This document shows, piece after piece, positions 53,401-63,064 of a stretch of 64,000 nucleotides of DNA. Under the pieces are notes generated by a model, which was given only the letters and a program-made list of their open reading frames with translations, did no database searches and had not been told where the DNA came from. The first letter of the stretch is position 1, and every line of letters begins with the position of its first letter. The translations under genes were made by a program, and so were the position numbers. Source of the stretch: Edaphobacter aggregans DSM 19364 (lineage in GTDB: Bacteria > Acidobacteriota > Terriglobia > Terriglobales > Acidobacteriaceae); contig NZ_JQKI01000017.1 of the NCBI RefSeq assembly GCF_000745965.1, positions 1 through 64,000 on the forward strand, written 5' to 3'.

Positions 53401-54008
53401 GTCTCGTCGGTCACGTCCTGGCCGTCCAGAAGGATACGCGTCGTGCGGCCCGAGACTCCGCCCACCGAGATCGCCGAAAATCCAGCCTTCGTCGGATCGA
53501 AGTTGTCGCCGCTCTGCAGAATCACGCCCGGCTGCAGCTGCGCCGCATCCAGAACGTTGCGCCCGTTGATCGGAAGCGAGTCAATCTGCTCCCGAGAGAT
53601 CACGTCGGAGACGCCCGCCTGGTCCGTGTTCACCTGAACCGCGCCCGCGTTCACCTCCACCGTCGTATTCGACGAGCCAATCGAAAGGTGGTAGCTGCCG
53701 CTGGTCACCGTTCCGGTCTTCACCACCGTGTTTACCGACAGCGTCTGGAACCCCGGCGCGCTAACCGTAATGGTGTAGTTGCCAGGCGTCAGAGGCCCGA
53801 CACTGTAATAACCCGACGAGTCAGTCGTGATCTCGCGGGCCGTACCCATATCTGTGTTTTTGATTAGTACCTTCGAGTTCGGAACAACGGCGCCGGTCGA
53901 GTCAGTAATAGCACCCTGAATCGAACCTCCGTTTACCGAAACGGCCTGACCCACGCTGAACGCCGTCACCGACAACAGCACCAACACAAGCGCAACAAAT
54001 CTCTTCAT
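50448..54008 (-). CDS. Oar-like TonB-dependent receptor with carboxypeptidase-regulatory-like domain
   Basis: This 1186-residue outer-membrane protein starts at ATG 54008 behind AAGGGGGAG. A signal peptide (KRFVALVLVLLSVTAFSVGQ) precedes a CarboxypepD_reg-like domain (about 28-115, SIQGAITDSTGAVVPNSKV, TPGNYTITVSAPGF), then the plug (SREQIDSLPINGRNVLDAAQL, VSGRTTRILLDGQDVTDE) and a long barrel ending RTTEFQLKLNF. Such giant receptors are multiplied in acidobacteria and are thought to import plant polymers or oligosaccharides. The substrate cannot be told, and no hydrolase is adjacent. Confidence 0.93.
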   Translation of the reverse strand: MKRFVALVLVLLSVTAFSVGQAVSVNGGSIQGAITDSTGAVVPNSKVLIKNTDMGTAREITTDSSGYYSVGPLTPGNYTITVSAPGFQTLSVNTVVKTGTVTSGSYHLSIGSSNTTVEVNAGAVQVNTDQAGVSDVISREQIDSLPINGRNVLDAAQLQPGVILQSGDNFDPTKAGFSAISVGGVSGRTTRILLDGQDVTDETVGTTLFNIPVGAVDEFQLNRSTQDVSGEVTSTGQVLMATRSGTNGIHGQLFYNFQDHSVGFARTTNGFDAPFQRNNFGGSVGGPIIKDKLFFFGAVERVKQDEQASATTSPIFSSITTQHPFTPAPFRDTYSTARLDYNGPKGVHYFVRGVYNVNADTSNYSQLYSLFKSRNNTPAIVGGADFVTGRFTHSIRGGYEKFHNILGDGTGGLTSIYNPLPTVGGGVTLYDTVDNFYAGPNYLAPQGTFQSDKQLRYDGTWTKGTHTLKFGASMNRILGGGFAEFYGASLFTRFSSANQLANCGGVTGAGPCAGDPINGYSARYFTLGNGNGFFSERSGFGLKGGGQQDWRSGAYIADTWKATSYLTLTAGVRWSVDTDRANQDLSTPLCSSVDPSMQFTGCTGNTPLFDQFQQGLGKKTHQPWANFGPQAGFVFSPGDHKTSIRGGMGIFYESDVFNNSSNARSSVVNVNGNYWNDVRVCGGINVITLPDGTNINSVDGVSLSTICNQPIAQAAPQIAKLKAMYQAASQTGGPNPAYIGSSGGGLYANGIYGAPFVSPYSIQINGGIQREIARGTILSVDYVHNATLKVPMLIDVNHVGAARFLNQTAAQSAIAATTAQFGCSGGFTTAAINCAINKGAVIDDFSGNGLDSLNQVTGGYSASNAGVPQVAFGGANPNVGTGLFILPVGRSAYDALQIVLKQQVTHPMPGVTSSVFQISYSLSQAVNPISGSSSGDQFFSSYPYDYDNPNQYMGRSELDHSNQISFGGTLAVKYGLNVGMQGHFYSAGATSLTLDNTSGAPGEIFRTDVTGDGTTGDLIPGTNPGAYMHDVKGAGLEKLIGNYNSTHAGQLTPAGQALVNAGLMTPAQLKALNAVQQPIADAPRNPISNPAFRSFDAQLSYPIKLSRIREGVSLVPTVAMYNVFNMANFSRLTGTLAQGSGPGTTENYLNGPNNDAVQNGLRTQRGSGTFSSGAPRTTEFQLKLNF

Positions 54009-54162
54009 CGATCGAAGCTCCCCCTTCTGCCGCGCACCACACCCGGGCGCTCTTCCTTGCTTGCAGCGAGGGGCCCCAAAATCTGTATGACGACGGACAC
54101 ACTTGCCGATGCATTTCAGCGACCATTTCCGACAAGCAGCTCCAAAGTGGGACAAATCACTC

Positions 54163-54192
54163 TTTATAAAACCTTTATTAATCGCCTGTCAT
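54163..54192 (-). promoter_or_regulatory. Promoter candidate for the large TonB receptor gene
   Basis: On the minus strand ATGACA (54187-54192) and TATAAA (54163-54168) are separated by 18 bases in an AT-rich stretch, about 155 bases before the ATG. Each hexamer has one mismatch to the sigma-70 consensus. The remaining 500-base gap up to gyrA shows no gene. Confidence 0.45.
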
Positions 54193-54509
54193 GGGCGCTA
54201 TTCGCACACCGGAAACTAGCAATTCCATTTTCGGGACGACATTCTTCAAAAAATAATATTCCTGAAAATAGGCATTAACTTAGGGTAGGTCGTGCTTTAG
54301 ACACATGCACCTACAAAAAGTTGTGGCAAAAAATGCGACTCCAAAGCATTTTTCATACCATCGTTCTGCACTTGAAGACTGTGAATTACCCTCCTTGGCA
54401 GATCAGGCAGCCTGCCGCCCATCGCCAAGGGTCTCCGCTCCGTCAACCCTTCAACACACGCCGATGGGGCCAGACCCCCGCGAAACCTCTATAATGGAGG
54501 TTAGAAACC

Positions 54510-57407
<2,898 letters not shown>

Positions 57408-57416
57408 GAGTTTCAT

Positions 57417-59405
57417 TCAGCTAGTTGCGAATGCCACAATTTTTTCGCACGCTCTGTCCAATGAGGGCGGAATCGCTTTTGCTTCGGCCAATCTTTGCAG
57501 AAGATGGCTGACATAGATTGTGTTTTTATGCAGATCACCTGCATGGCCTGTGTCCGCAATAGCTTTTTCAACCATGGATCCCCACTGTTCTGCGCCTTGA
57601 ATACCTAAAGCAACAATAGATTCACGTTCGACAATGTCTGCTAGGTCAGAAGGCCAAATGATTAAATTCTCTAAAGATAGAACCCCTGATGGAAAGACTT
57701 GCGTTTCGTCTTCTTCGAAAAGCTTGAGCATTGCTAAGTTATCTCGCTTGTGGTCCGCGGTTAGAGATGGGCAGAGCTCCTTGTGATTGGTGACTTTGTT
57801 CATCTTCATGAGCTTGTCACCATCCGCATCAAGGATCACAAGCAACGGAATATTTAGTCCCTTCGCAATAATCGCGGGGCGTATGAGTTCACTCTTTCCA
57901 TTGACGTGGACTATGTGCACCCCTGATCGCCTGTATTCCTCCCAGCGATTTGACAGAATCATCCAAGTTTGGAGATATGCAACGTCCTCCAAACCTTCTA
58001 CTAAAACCAGCTTCCGCGTGAAAAACATTTCTGAAAGTGATGGTTGGAGAGCTTGGTGCAACTTAGCGGTTGTAGCCGTGACGTTCTTGATTGGTTTGTT
58101 AGTAAGATCAGAAAATTTCTTAGCGAGAGCTTCAAACGTATATTGGTGAATGTTTGCGGACATCTTCTGCTGATCTCGACGTACCATTCGAACGCTTTCG
58201 AAATTTTCTCCAGATATGAAATATGGGCTGTGAGTCGTTACTAGAATTTGTGAATTGTCGCCAGCGAGGCGTTCAAAGACTCCTGCAAGATGTTTGCCTT
58301 GCGGAGGATGTTGATACAGCTCTGGCTCCTCACAGCCAAGAATCAATGTTGGAGCATCCTTGGAATCAAACGTAGAAAGTTCCTGAAGAAGGGCAAGAAG
58401 AAAGCTGCGCTGTAAGCCATGGCCTAACCGCGCCAACTTGCCTTCAAATCCGTTTTCACCAGCCACAACACTGGCCAATGGAGGTTGAACTTTAACTGCT
58501 GCGTTAGAATCTTGTTCCCATTCAATACGAAGAGTTGTGTCGGGATGTGCCCACTCGCTCAATTTCTTTTGTAGTGAAACCGAGATGCCATCGAGTGCGC
58601 CCTGATTGGCATCTAGCATCGTTTGATACTTTTGTCTGGCGTCTGCGGCAATTGTCTCGATAGAAGATTGAAAATTGGTTTGCGCACTAACGGTTCTTGT
58701 CAGTAGTTTCCCCAGAGCACTATTTCGGGTGCCAATTTGCTCTTCACTGGCATTTTTAACAGCTGGAATATATATCCATTGAATATAATTCGAGAGTTTG
58801 TCCTTCCCGCCACTTACTCCGTAGAACTGATCATCGCTTCTAAGAGGTACGCAAAGATCTGAATGTGCTGCCTCAAAAGACCGGAGGCCATCCGCCATTC
58901 CATCTTTGGTAGTTTTCAATTTGAGTGCAGCAAGCTCGGGATTATTCTTTTCAATTTCTTGAAAAATGGTTTTCAATTCCCCAGCCGTAGCGTTGTCACC
59001 CATTTTCTTAAAGAATGGGGAAAAATCCTTCATCCCCATCCTTTGTCCATATTGTTTAACTTCGGCTTTGCCTGTCTTAGGATCAAATACTGCTTCCGTC
59101 GTAACAATCAACCGATCTTGACGGACATAATCACTCAATTCTTTTTTTGCTTCATCAGAAAGATCTTTAAACGTAACAGTAATCTCAATCGGCTTGGAGA
59201 TGTCTTGAAGGTGAAAGTCTTCCGCCGCTAGCGATGCTAAGTCTGTCGGCGCGCTTTCTAGATTTCGAAAGAAGATGTTAAGAGCACAGAGGACAGTCGA
59301 TTTACCGGCACCGTTAGGTCCAACAAAACAAGTGTAATTGTCGAGGTTTACTGCCGCATCCTTGATGCAGCGAAGGTTCTTGATGGAAACACTTTCAATT
59401 CGCAC
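57417..59405 (-). CDS. OLD-family ATPase-nuclease (class 1 type)
   Basis: This 662-residue protein (GTG start) has an N-terminal ABC/SMC-like ATPase with Walker A GPNGAGKST (29-37) and a later LILGCEEPELYQHPPQGKHL and LVTTHSPYFISG for Walker B, D-loop and His switch. A C-terminal TOPRIM nuclease shows LVEGLEDVAYL (catalytic Glu) and VILDADGDK. OLD proteins act in phage defence and DNA repair. There is no UvrD-like GajB partner, so it is not Gabija. The gene is clearly more AT-rich than all its neighbours, which suggests horizontal transfer. It converges with gyrA after nine bases. Confidence 0.9.
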   Translation of the reverse strand: MRIESVSIKNLRCIKDAAVNLDNYTCFVGPNGAGKSTVLCALNIFFRNLESAPTDLASLAAEDFHLQDISKPIEITVTFKDLSDEAKKELSDYVRQDRLIVTTEAVFDPKTGKAEVKQYGQRMGMKDFSPFFKKMGDNATAGELKTIFQEIEKNNPELAALKLKTTKDGMADGLRSFEAAHSDLCVPLRSDDQFYGVSGGKDKLSNYIQWIYIPAVKNASEEQIGTRNSALGKLLTRTVSAQTNFQSSIETIAADARQKYQTMLDANQGALDGISVSLQKKLSEWAHPDTTLRIEWEQDSNAAVKVQPPLASVVAGENGFEGKLARLGHGLQRSFLLALLQELSTFDSKDAPTLILGCEEPELYQHPPQGKHLAGVFERLAGDNSQILVTTHSPYFISGENFESVRMVRRDQQKMSANIHQYTFEALAKKFSDLTNKPIKNVTATTAKLHQALQPSLSEMFFTRKLVLVEGLEDVAYLQTWMILSNRWEEYRRSGVHIVHVNGKSELIRPAIIAKGLNIPLLVILDADGDKLMKMNKVTNHKELCPSLTADHKRDNLAMLKLFEEDETQVFPSGVLSLENLIIWPSDLADIVERESIVALGIQGAEQWGSMVEKAIADTGHAGDLHKNTIYVSHLLQRLAEAKAIPPSLDRACEKIVAFATS

Positions 59406-59439
59406 GAGCCCTCATCAATAGTGCGTAACTTACGTGATA

Positions 59440-59500
59440 GGGACGGGGTGGCCCATACCTCAAATCCAAGCACGCTGGGTGCCCCATTCATCGCAGATGA
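59440..59500. repeat. Dispersed repeat fragment (GGTGCCCCATTCATCGC type)
   Basis: GGGACGGGGTGGCCCATACC and GGGTGCCCCATTCATCGCAG resemble a dispersed intergenic element that I recall from acidobacterial genomes. It lies between the OLD gene and the next gene and may mark an insertion boundary. Confidence 0.4.
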
Positions 59501-59550
59501 GTAGGCAATCTTCGCGAAAACGAAGACCGCCTCACCACGACGGCCAACTT

Positions 59551-60144
59551 CTAAGAGACAGGCAAGAGCGAGATATCGTCTGCAACATAGGCATGTAGAG
59601 CCTGTCCTTGTTTGATCTCCACATTCTTGCCATGTTTGATCAAACCGATCGGACCAAAGAGAACGGTAAGGACAACCGTGCTGGTAACACCGCTCTCACC
59701 CTCTTTGCCTTTGGTGCCGCGTAGCCTGATCTTCTCTTCCCCCACCTTCAGGTAGTTGAGTCGAATACTCAGCTCGCCGGCCTTGCCCATCATTCCGGAT
59801 TTTTCAGCCTTGCTCACTTCTCCGAAGGCCTTGCTTCCGGCCTTCGCCACTACAACGCCACCCACCTTGAGGTCATCCACCAGCGTCAGAGCGACAGGGT
59901 CGCCCTCCGCAGCCGTCTTTGAACTCAGGTCTTGCGCGAATTGCAGGCTTACATCTTCACCCTCACGCAACTTGTACTTCCCCGCAGCGTCAGGCCCGGA
60001 TGGCACCGGAGCAGTCGTCGCAGCCGCAGGAGTGACAACGGCAGCGGAAACGGCTGTCGAAGCTACTGCTGTTTGTTGTGCTGTAAGGGATTCGGAAAAG
60101 GCGAGAAGGCAAACCAACGTGCAGGCAGTCCACGAGCGGATCAT
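59551..60144 (-). CDS. Exported beta-rich protein of unknown function
   Basis: The 197-residue product starts at ATG 60144, giving a signal peptide (RSWTACTLVCLLAFSESLTAQ). An Ala/Val/Thr/Pro linker follows, then a beta-rich domain: YKLREGEDVSLQFAQDLSSK, DPVALTLVDDLKVGGVVVAK and GEVSKAEKSGMMGKAGELSIRLNYLKVGEEKIRL. This pattern, and the ending KQGQALHAYVADD, fit a family of surface or envelope proteins seen in acidobacteria, without known role. The reading frame is open further upstream, to 60210. Confidence 0.75.
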   Translation of the reverse strand: MIRSWTACTLVCLLAFSESLTAQQTAVASTAVSAAVVTPAAATTAPVPSGPDAAGKYKLREGEDVSLQFAQDLSSKTAAEGDPVALTLVDDLKVGGVVVAKAGSKAFGEVSKAEKSGMMGKAGELSIRLNYLKVGEEKIRLRGTKGKEGESGVTSTVVLTVLFGPIGLIKHGKNVEIKQGQALHAYVADDISLLPVS

Positions 60145-60244
60145 CAAAAGTCCTTCAAAATCAATATGGGGGAGTAGAGGAAGCTTACCGTCAGCCACCT
60201 CTCGACGCAATAACTATTCCGTGGGATACCGCGATGAGTGGGTC

Positions 60245-60263
60245 ATTCGCGCAAAGCGCGAAT
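60245..60263. repeat. Perfect eight-pair hairpin
   Basis: ATTCGCGC pairs with GCGCGAAT around AAA, in the 190-base gap between two divergent genes. It could be an operator or a cruciform site. Confidence 0.5.
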
Positions 60264-60334
60264 CAAACCCTCAAATTGCGCAAACGCCACACTTCAGATA
60301 CCTTCTATCTCGCATCGAGAGGCTGGCCGGCCAA

Positions 60335-60904
60335 ATGACACCTCACAACACCATGCATCTCTCCTTACGAGCCACGCTCATCTTCGCCCTCACCACTACC
60401 CAACTCGCCTGCGACCGCGCAAAGCTCCCCCCGGAACTCCCCTCCCTCGAGCTCAAAAGCTCCAGCTTCTCCGGAACCATCCCCAACCAGTTCTCCTCCT
60501 GCGAGGGCCAGGTCAACGACTCCCCCGAGCTCTCCTGGCAGGCCCCGCCCGCCCGCACCCAGAGCCTCGCCCTCATCGTCACCGACAGCGACGCCCCCAT
60601 CGGCACCTTCGCCCACTGGATCCTCTACAACCTTCCCCCGGACATGCGCGAGCTCCCCCAGGCAATCCGAAAGGCCGAAGAGCTCCCCAACGGCTCCCGT
60701 CAGGGCCTCAACGACTTCGGAGAGATTGGCTACGACGGCCCATGCCCGCCCTTACGCTCCTCCTCCCACCGCTACGTCTTCGATCTCTACGCCCTCGACG
60801 CCAGACTGAACCTCCCTGCAGGAGCTACAAGAAGGCAGCTCCTTGACGCCATGACCGGCCATATCCTCGCCCACGGCCAAACAACCGGACGCTACCAGCA
60901 CTAA
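60335..60904 (+). CDS. YbhB/YbcL-type PEBP lipoprotein
   Basis: This 189-residue product begins with a lipoprotein signal ending TTTQLAC. The domain is of the phosphatidylethanolamine-binding/Raf kinase inhibitor type: NDSPELSWQAPPARTQSLALIVTDSDAP, FAHWILYNLPPDMREL, NDFGEIGYDGPCPP and HRYVFDLYALDARL are the known blocks, with the ligand-site His of AHW and HRY. Bacterial members have no defined role. The ATG at 60335 has GAGAGG upstream; ATG 60353 is the alternative. Confidence 0.9.
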   Translation: MTPHNTMHLSLRATLIFALTTTQLACDRAKLPPELPSLELKSSSFSGTIPNQFSSCEGQVNDSPELSWQAPPARTQSLALIVTDSDAPIGTFAHWILYNLPPDMRELPQAIRKAEELPNGSRQGLNDFGEIGYDGPCPPLRSSSHRYVFDLYALDARLNLPAGATRRQLLDAMTGHILAHGQTTGRYQH

Positions 60905-61145
60905 CCTCGCCCACCCACGACGTCATCCGAGCGAAGAGCGCCGAAACGATCCCTGAACCCAGCCCATAACCCCAACCCATAACCCCAGCCCCACCCATTA
61001 CTTACACCCAAACACCCTAGAAACTCCAGCAAAAACCCTTGTCAAGCCCATAAACCTAATAACCCATGCTCCACCAGCAACATACAAGTGCCGATCAATC
61101 CCCCTCCACCCGCTACAATAGAAATAGAGTCAGAAAAAACAAACA

Positions 61146-61165
61146 GCCTCGGCCCACGCCGAGGC
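61146..61165. terminator. Perfect eight-pair hairpin, possible terminator
   Basis: GCCTCGGC pairs with GCCGAGGC around CCAC. On the minus strand it is followed by TGTTTGTTTTTTC, which fits an intrinsic terminator, but no minus-strand gene lies close upstream. On the plus strand only ATTTC follows. Confidence 0.5.
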
Positions 61166-61187
61166 ATTTCTGTCCCATAAACCATGT

Positions 61188-61303
61188 GCTTCGAATACTT
61201 TACAGGCATAGCCCCCCTGTAAATACAGCGCTTTGCAACCAAAGTACCAGCCTAAACCAAGAAAAATGAATACTTTGCGCAAAACAAGGGGGAGGGGGGA
61301 GGG
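61188..61303 (-). repeat. Dispersed intergenic repeat, copy B
   Basis: On the minus strand the order is C-rich tract, TTTTGCGCAAAGTATTCATT, a TTGGTTTAGGC and GGTACTTTGG block, GCAAAG, and TAAAGTATTCGAAG, the same order as copy A at 5744-5870. A perfect stem TTTACAGG/CCTGTAAA lies at 61199-61223. Confidence 0.6.
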
Positions 61304-61433
61304 TTAATCACCGCCCGCTCGAACGCCACCTCGACGCCGGGAAGCATCCGACAGTAGAATCATCCACACCGCTGGGCTCCGAAGCAAAACCACCGCGAAG
61401 CGACCGACGTCGCCGCAGCCAGGAAGGCCCCAC

Positions 61434-61973
61434 ATGACCAGCAGGAATCCACCCACCCCAACAGCATCCGCAGCTCCCGGCTTCAAGCAGCGCGCCGCCC
61501 ACGAGCTCAAGGACTTCGCCATCGTCTCCGCCTACCTGGCCGTCCTCTTCTGCGCCGTCATCACCTACACCAACCTCCTCGTGCAACGCTACGACGACCC
61601 CGCCACCCTCAACTACACCTTCGCCATCATCAACGCGCTGGTCATCGGCAAGGTCATCCTCATCGGCGAGATGATGCACCTCGGCAAGAGTGCCGAAAGC
61701 CGCCCGCTCTACCAGTCCGTTCTTCTCAAATCGCTCGTCTTCGCCCTCTTCGTCTTCGCCTTCCACATCCTCGAGGAGTTCATCAAGCGCCTCATCCACC
61801 ACAAACCAGCCGGAACCGTCCTCCACGAGATGGAGTGGGACCAGCTCATCGCCCGCTCCATCATCATCCTCTGCGCCTTCCTTCCTCTCTTCGCCTTCCG
61901 CGAGCTTCGCCGCGTCCTCGGCGAAGAAAAGCTCTACGACCTCTTCACCCACCACCCCGAAACTTCAAGCTAG
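61434..61973 (+). CDS. Four-helix membrane protein of unknown function
   Basis: The 179-residue protein has a polar Thr/Pro-rich start and four predicted membrane helices (about 30-50, 60-82, 96-116 and 140-160). FAIINALVIGKVILIGEMMHLGK and FAFHILEEFIKRLIHHK hold buried charged residues typical of acidobacterial and proteobacterial hypothetical membrane proteins. No signature identifies a transporter or enzyme. It stands alone on the plus strand. Confidence 0.75.
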   Translation: MTSRNPPTPTASAAPGFKQRAAHELKDFAIVSAYLAVLFCAVITYTNLLVQRYDDPATLNYTFAIINALVIGKVILIGEMMHLGKSAESRPLYQSVLLKSLVFALFVFAFHILEEFIKRLIHHKPAGTVLHEMEWDQLIARSIIILCAFLPLFAFRELRRVLGEEKLYDLFTHHPETSS

Positions 61974-62006
61974 CTTGCCGTACCAAGGCGCCCAGCCTCA
62001 ACAGAA

Positions 62007-62657
62007 CTATCGCGACCCTCGCAGCGGCTGCACATCCTTATCCAGCATGCTCGCCAGATCCTGAGCCAGAGCCGGCCCCTTCGGCTGTGTGTACGTTCCA
62101 AGCTGTCCCTTGAGCTCAGCCTCCGCATTCTTTCCGCCCGCTCCATCCACGCACGGAGTCGCCGTGACGTAAGAAGCCGTGTATCCGATCGTCCTCTTCC
62201 CCAGCGTCTGCTCCTGGATCACGACATGCAGCACGCGGTCTGCGTTCGCCGCGGCATCCACCACGTCCACGCCGCTCAGCGCGCCGACCGCCTGGCGAAT
62301 CTCGTCCGCCCGCTGCCCCTGCGGATCGTCCCCCGCAACGGTCACCAGAACCCGCACACGCCCCGCCTGCCCCGGCGTCGCCGGCCCGCACGTCAGCGGA
62401 TGCTTGCGCGGATCGCCCGCCGTCCCAATCTTCGCCGCATTCACCAGCGCATCCAGCTGAGCCTTCGACAGACGGTTCAACCCCACCATCGTAAAGCTGC
62501 CCTGCTGGACTCCAAGATACTGCTGCACGTCGGGCGTCCACGCCGCCGCTCCCGCCGCCGGCTTCGCTGCCGTCTTCGACTTGTGACTCGCCGTCTGCGC
62601 AAGAACAAACTGGCCTGCAAAAACCGCTACGACGCATACACGAAAGAGATTCTTCAT
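62007..62657 (-). CDS. Exported protein of unknown function
   Basis: The 216-residue product starts with a signal peptide (KNLFRVCVVAVFAGQFVLAQ) and a Lys/Ala linker. The mature part has two conserved-looking cysteines (LTCGPATPG and TPCVDGAGG) that may form a disulfide, and strands such as VRVLVTVAGDD and RVLHVVIQEQ. RLSKAQLDALVNAAK is a helical start. No family was recognised. It is followed by convergent, unrelated genes. Confidence 0.7.
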   Translation of the reverse strand: MKNLFRVCVVAVFAGQFVLAQTASHKSKTAAKPAAGAAAWTPDVQQYLGVQQGSFTMVGLNRLSKAQLDALVNAAKIGTAGDPRKHPLTCGPATPGQAGRVRVLVTVAGDDPQGQRADEIRQAVGALSGVDVVDAAANADRVLHVVIQEQTLGKRTIGYTASYVTATPCVDGAGGKNAEAELKGQLGTYTQPKGPALAQDLASMLDKDVQPLRGSR

Positions 62658-62733
62658 CAGTTGTCTCGCTCCAAAGCTCCTAGATCAACAATAGAACAAG
62701 GCAGGAAAGCAACAGTACTAAGGCTTGGAACGA

Positions 62734-62981
62734 CTAAGGCTTGAACCCAACCGACTCCCACAGCGGAGCGGGATCGTAGACTGCTCCGCCCTCGATACTC
62801 TTTACGATGCGTCTCATGTTGTGGATGTCAGCCAGCGGATCGGCATCCAGCAAAACCATATCGGCGCATTTCCCAACCTCGACCGTCCTTCGCTCCCGCC
62901 AAGCCCCATCACCCGCGCAGACACGCTCGTCGCCGCCTCCAGAGCCTTTTTGAATTGATTCAGACAATATTCCTCAATCAT
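62734..62981 (-). pseudogene. C-terminal remnant of an amidohydrolase
   Basis: The segment encodes only the end of a metal-dependent amidohydrolase. From 62981 one frame reads KALEAATSVSARVMGLG. A lost base near 62895 then moves to a second frame with TVEVGKCADMVLLDADPLADIHNMRRI and GGAVYDPAPLW. The barrel and metal ligands are absent. It is a frameshifted and 5'-truncated remnant with about 80 residues left. Confidence 0.8.
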
Positions 62982-63064
62982 GGCCGAAATCTAACGGGAA
63001 CACTGACTGTAACCATAGCAAAGATGTCGCCCAACAATATTTTCCTGGGCTTAGGACCCAAAGC

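Larger units (their letters stand above)
60905..61433. other. Intergenic region with low-complexity and repeat sequences
   Basis: The 529-base gap holds a C/A-rich tract (about 60950-61030, with CCCATAACCCC repeats), a perfect hairpin GCCTCGGC-CCAC-GCCGAGGC, and a dispersed repeat. No gene is convincing. TACAAT near 61113 may be a -10 box for a short RNA that would include the hairpin. Confidence 0.5.

Noticed and set aside
52089..53867. 592-codon frame on the plus strand, antisense to the large TonB receptor
   Set aside because: Arg/His/Val-rich shadow of a GC-rich gene; no domain, no ribosome-binding site, and the opposite strand encodes a clear receptor.
57417..59405. Gabija system
   Set aside because: Only the OLD-type nuclease is present; no UvrD-like helicase gene is adjacent.
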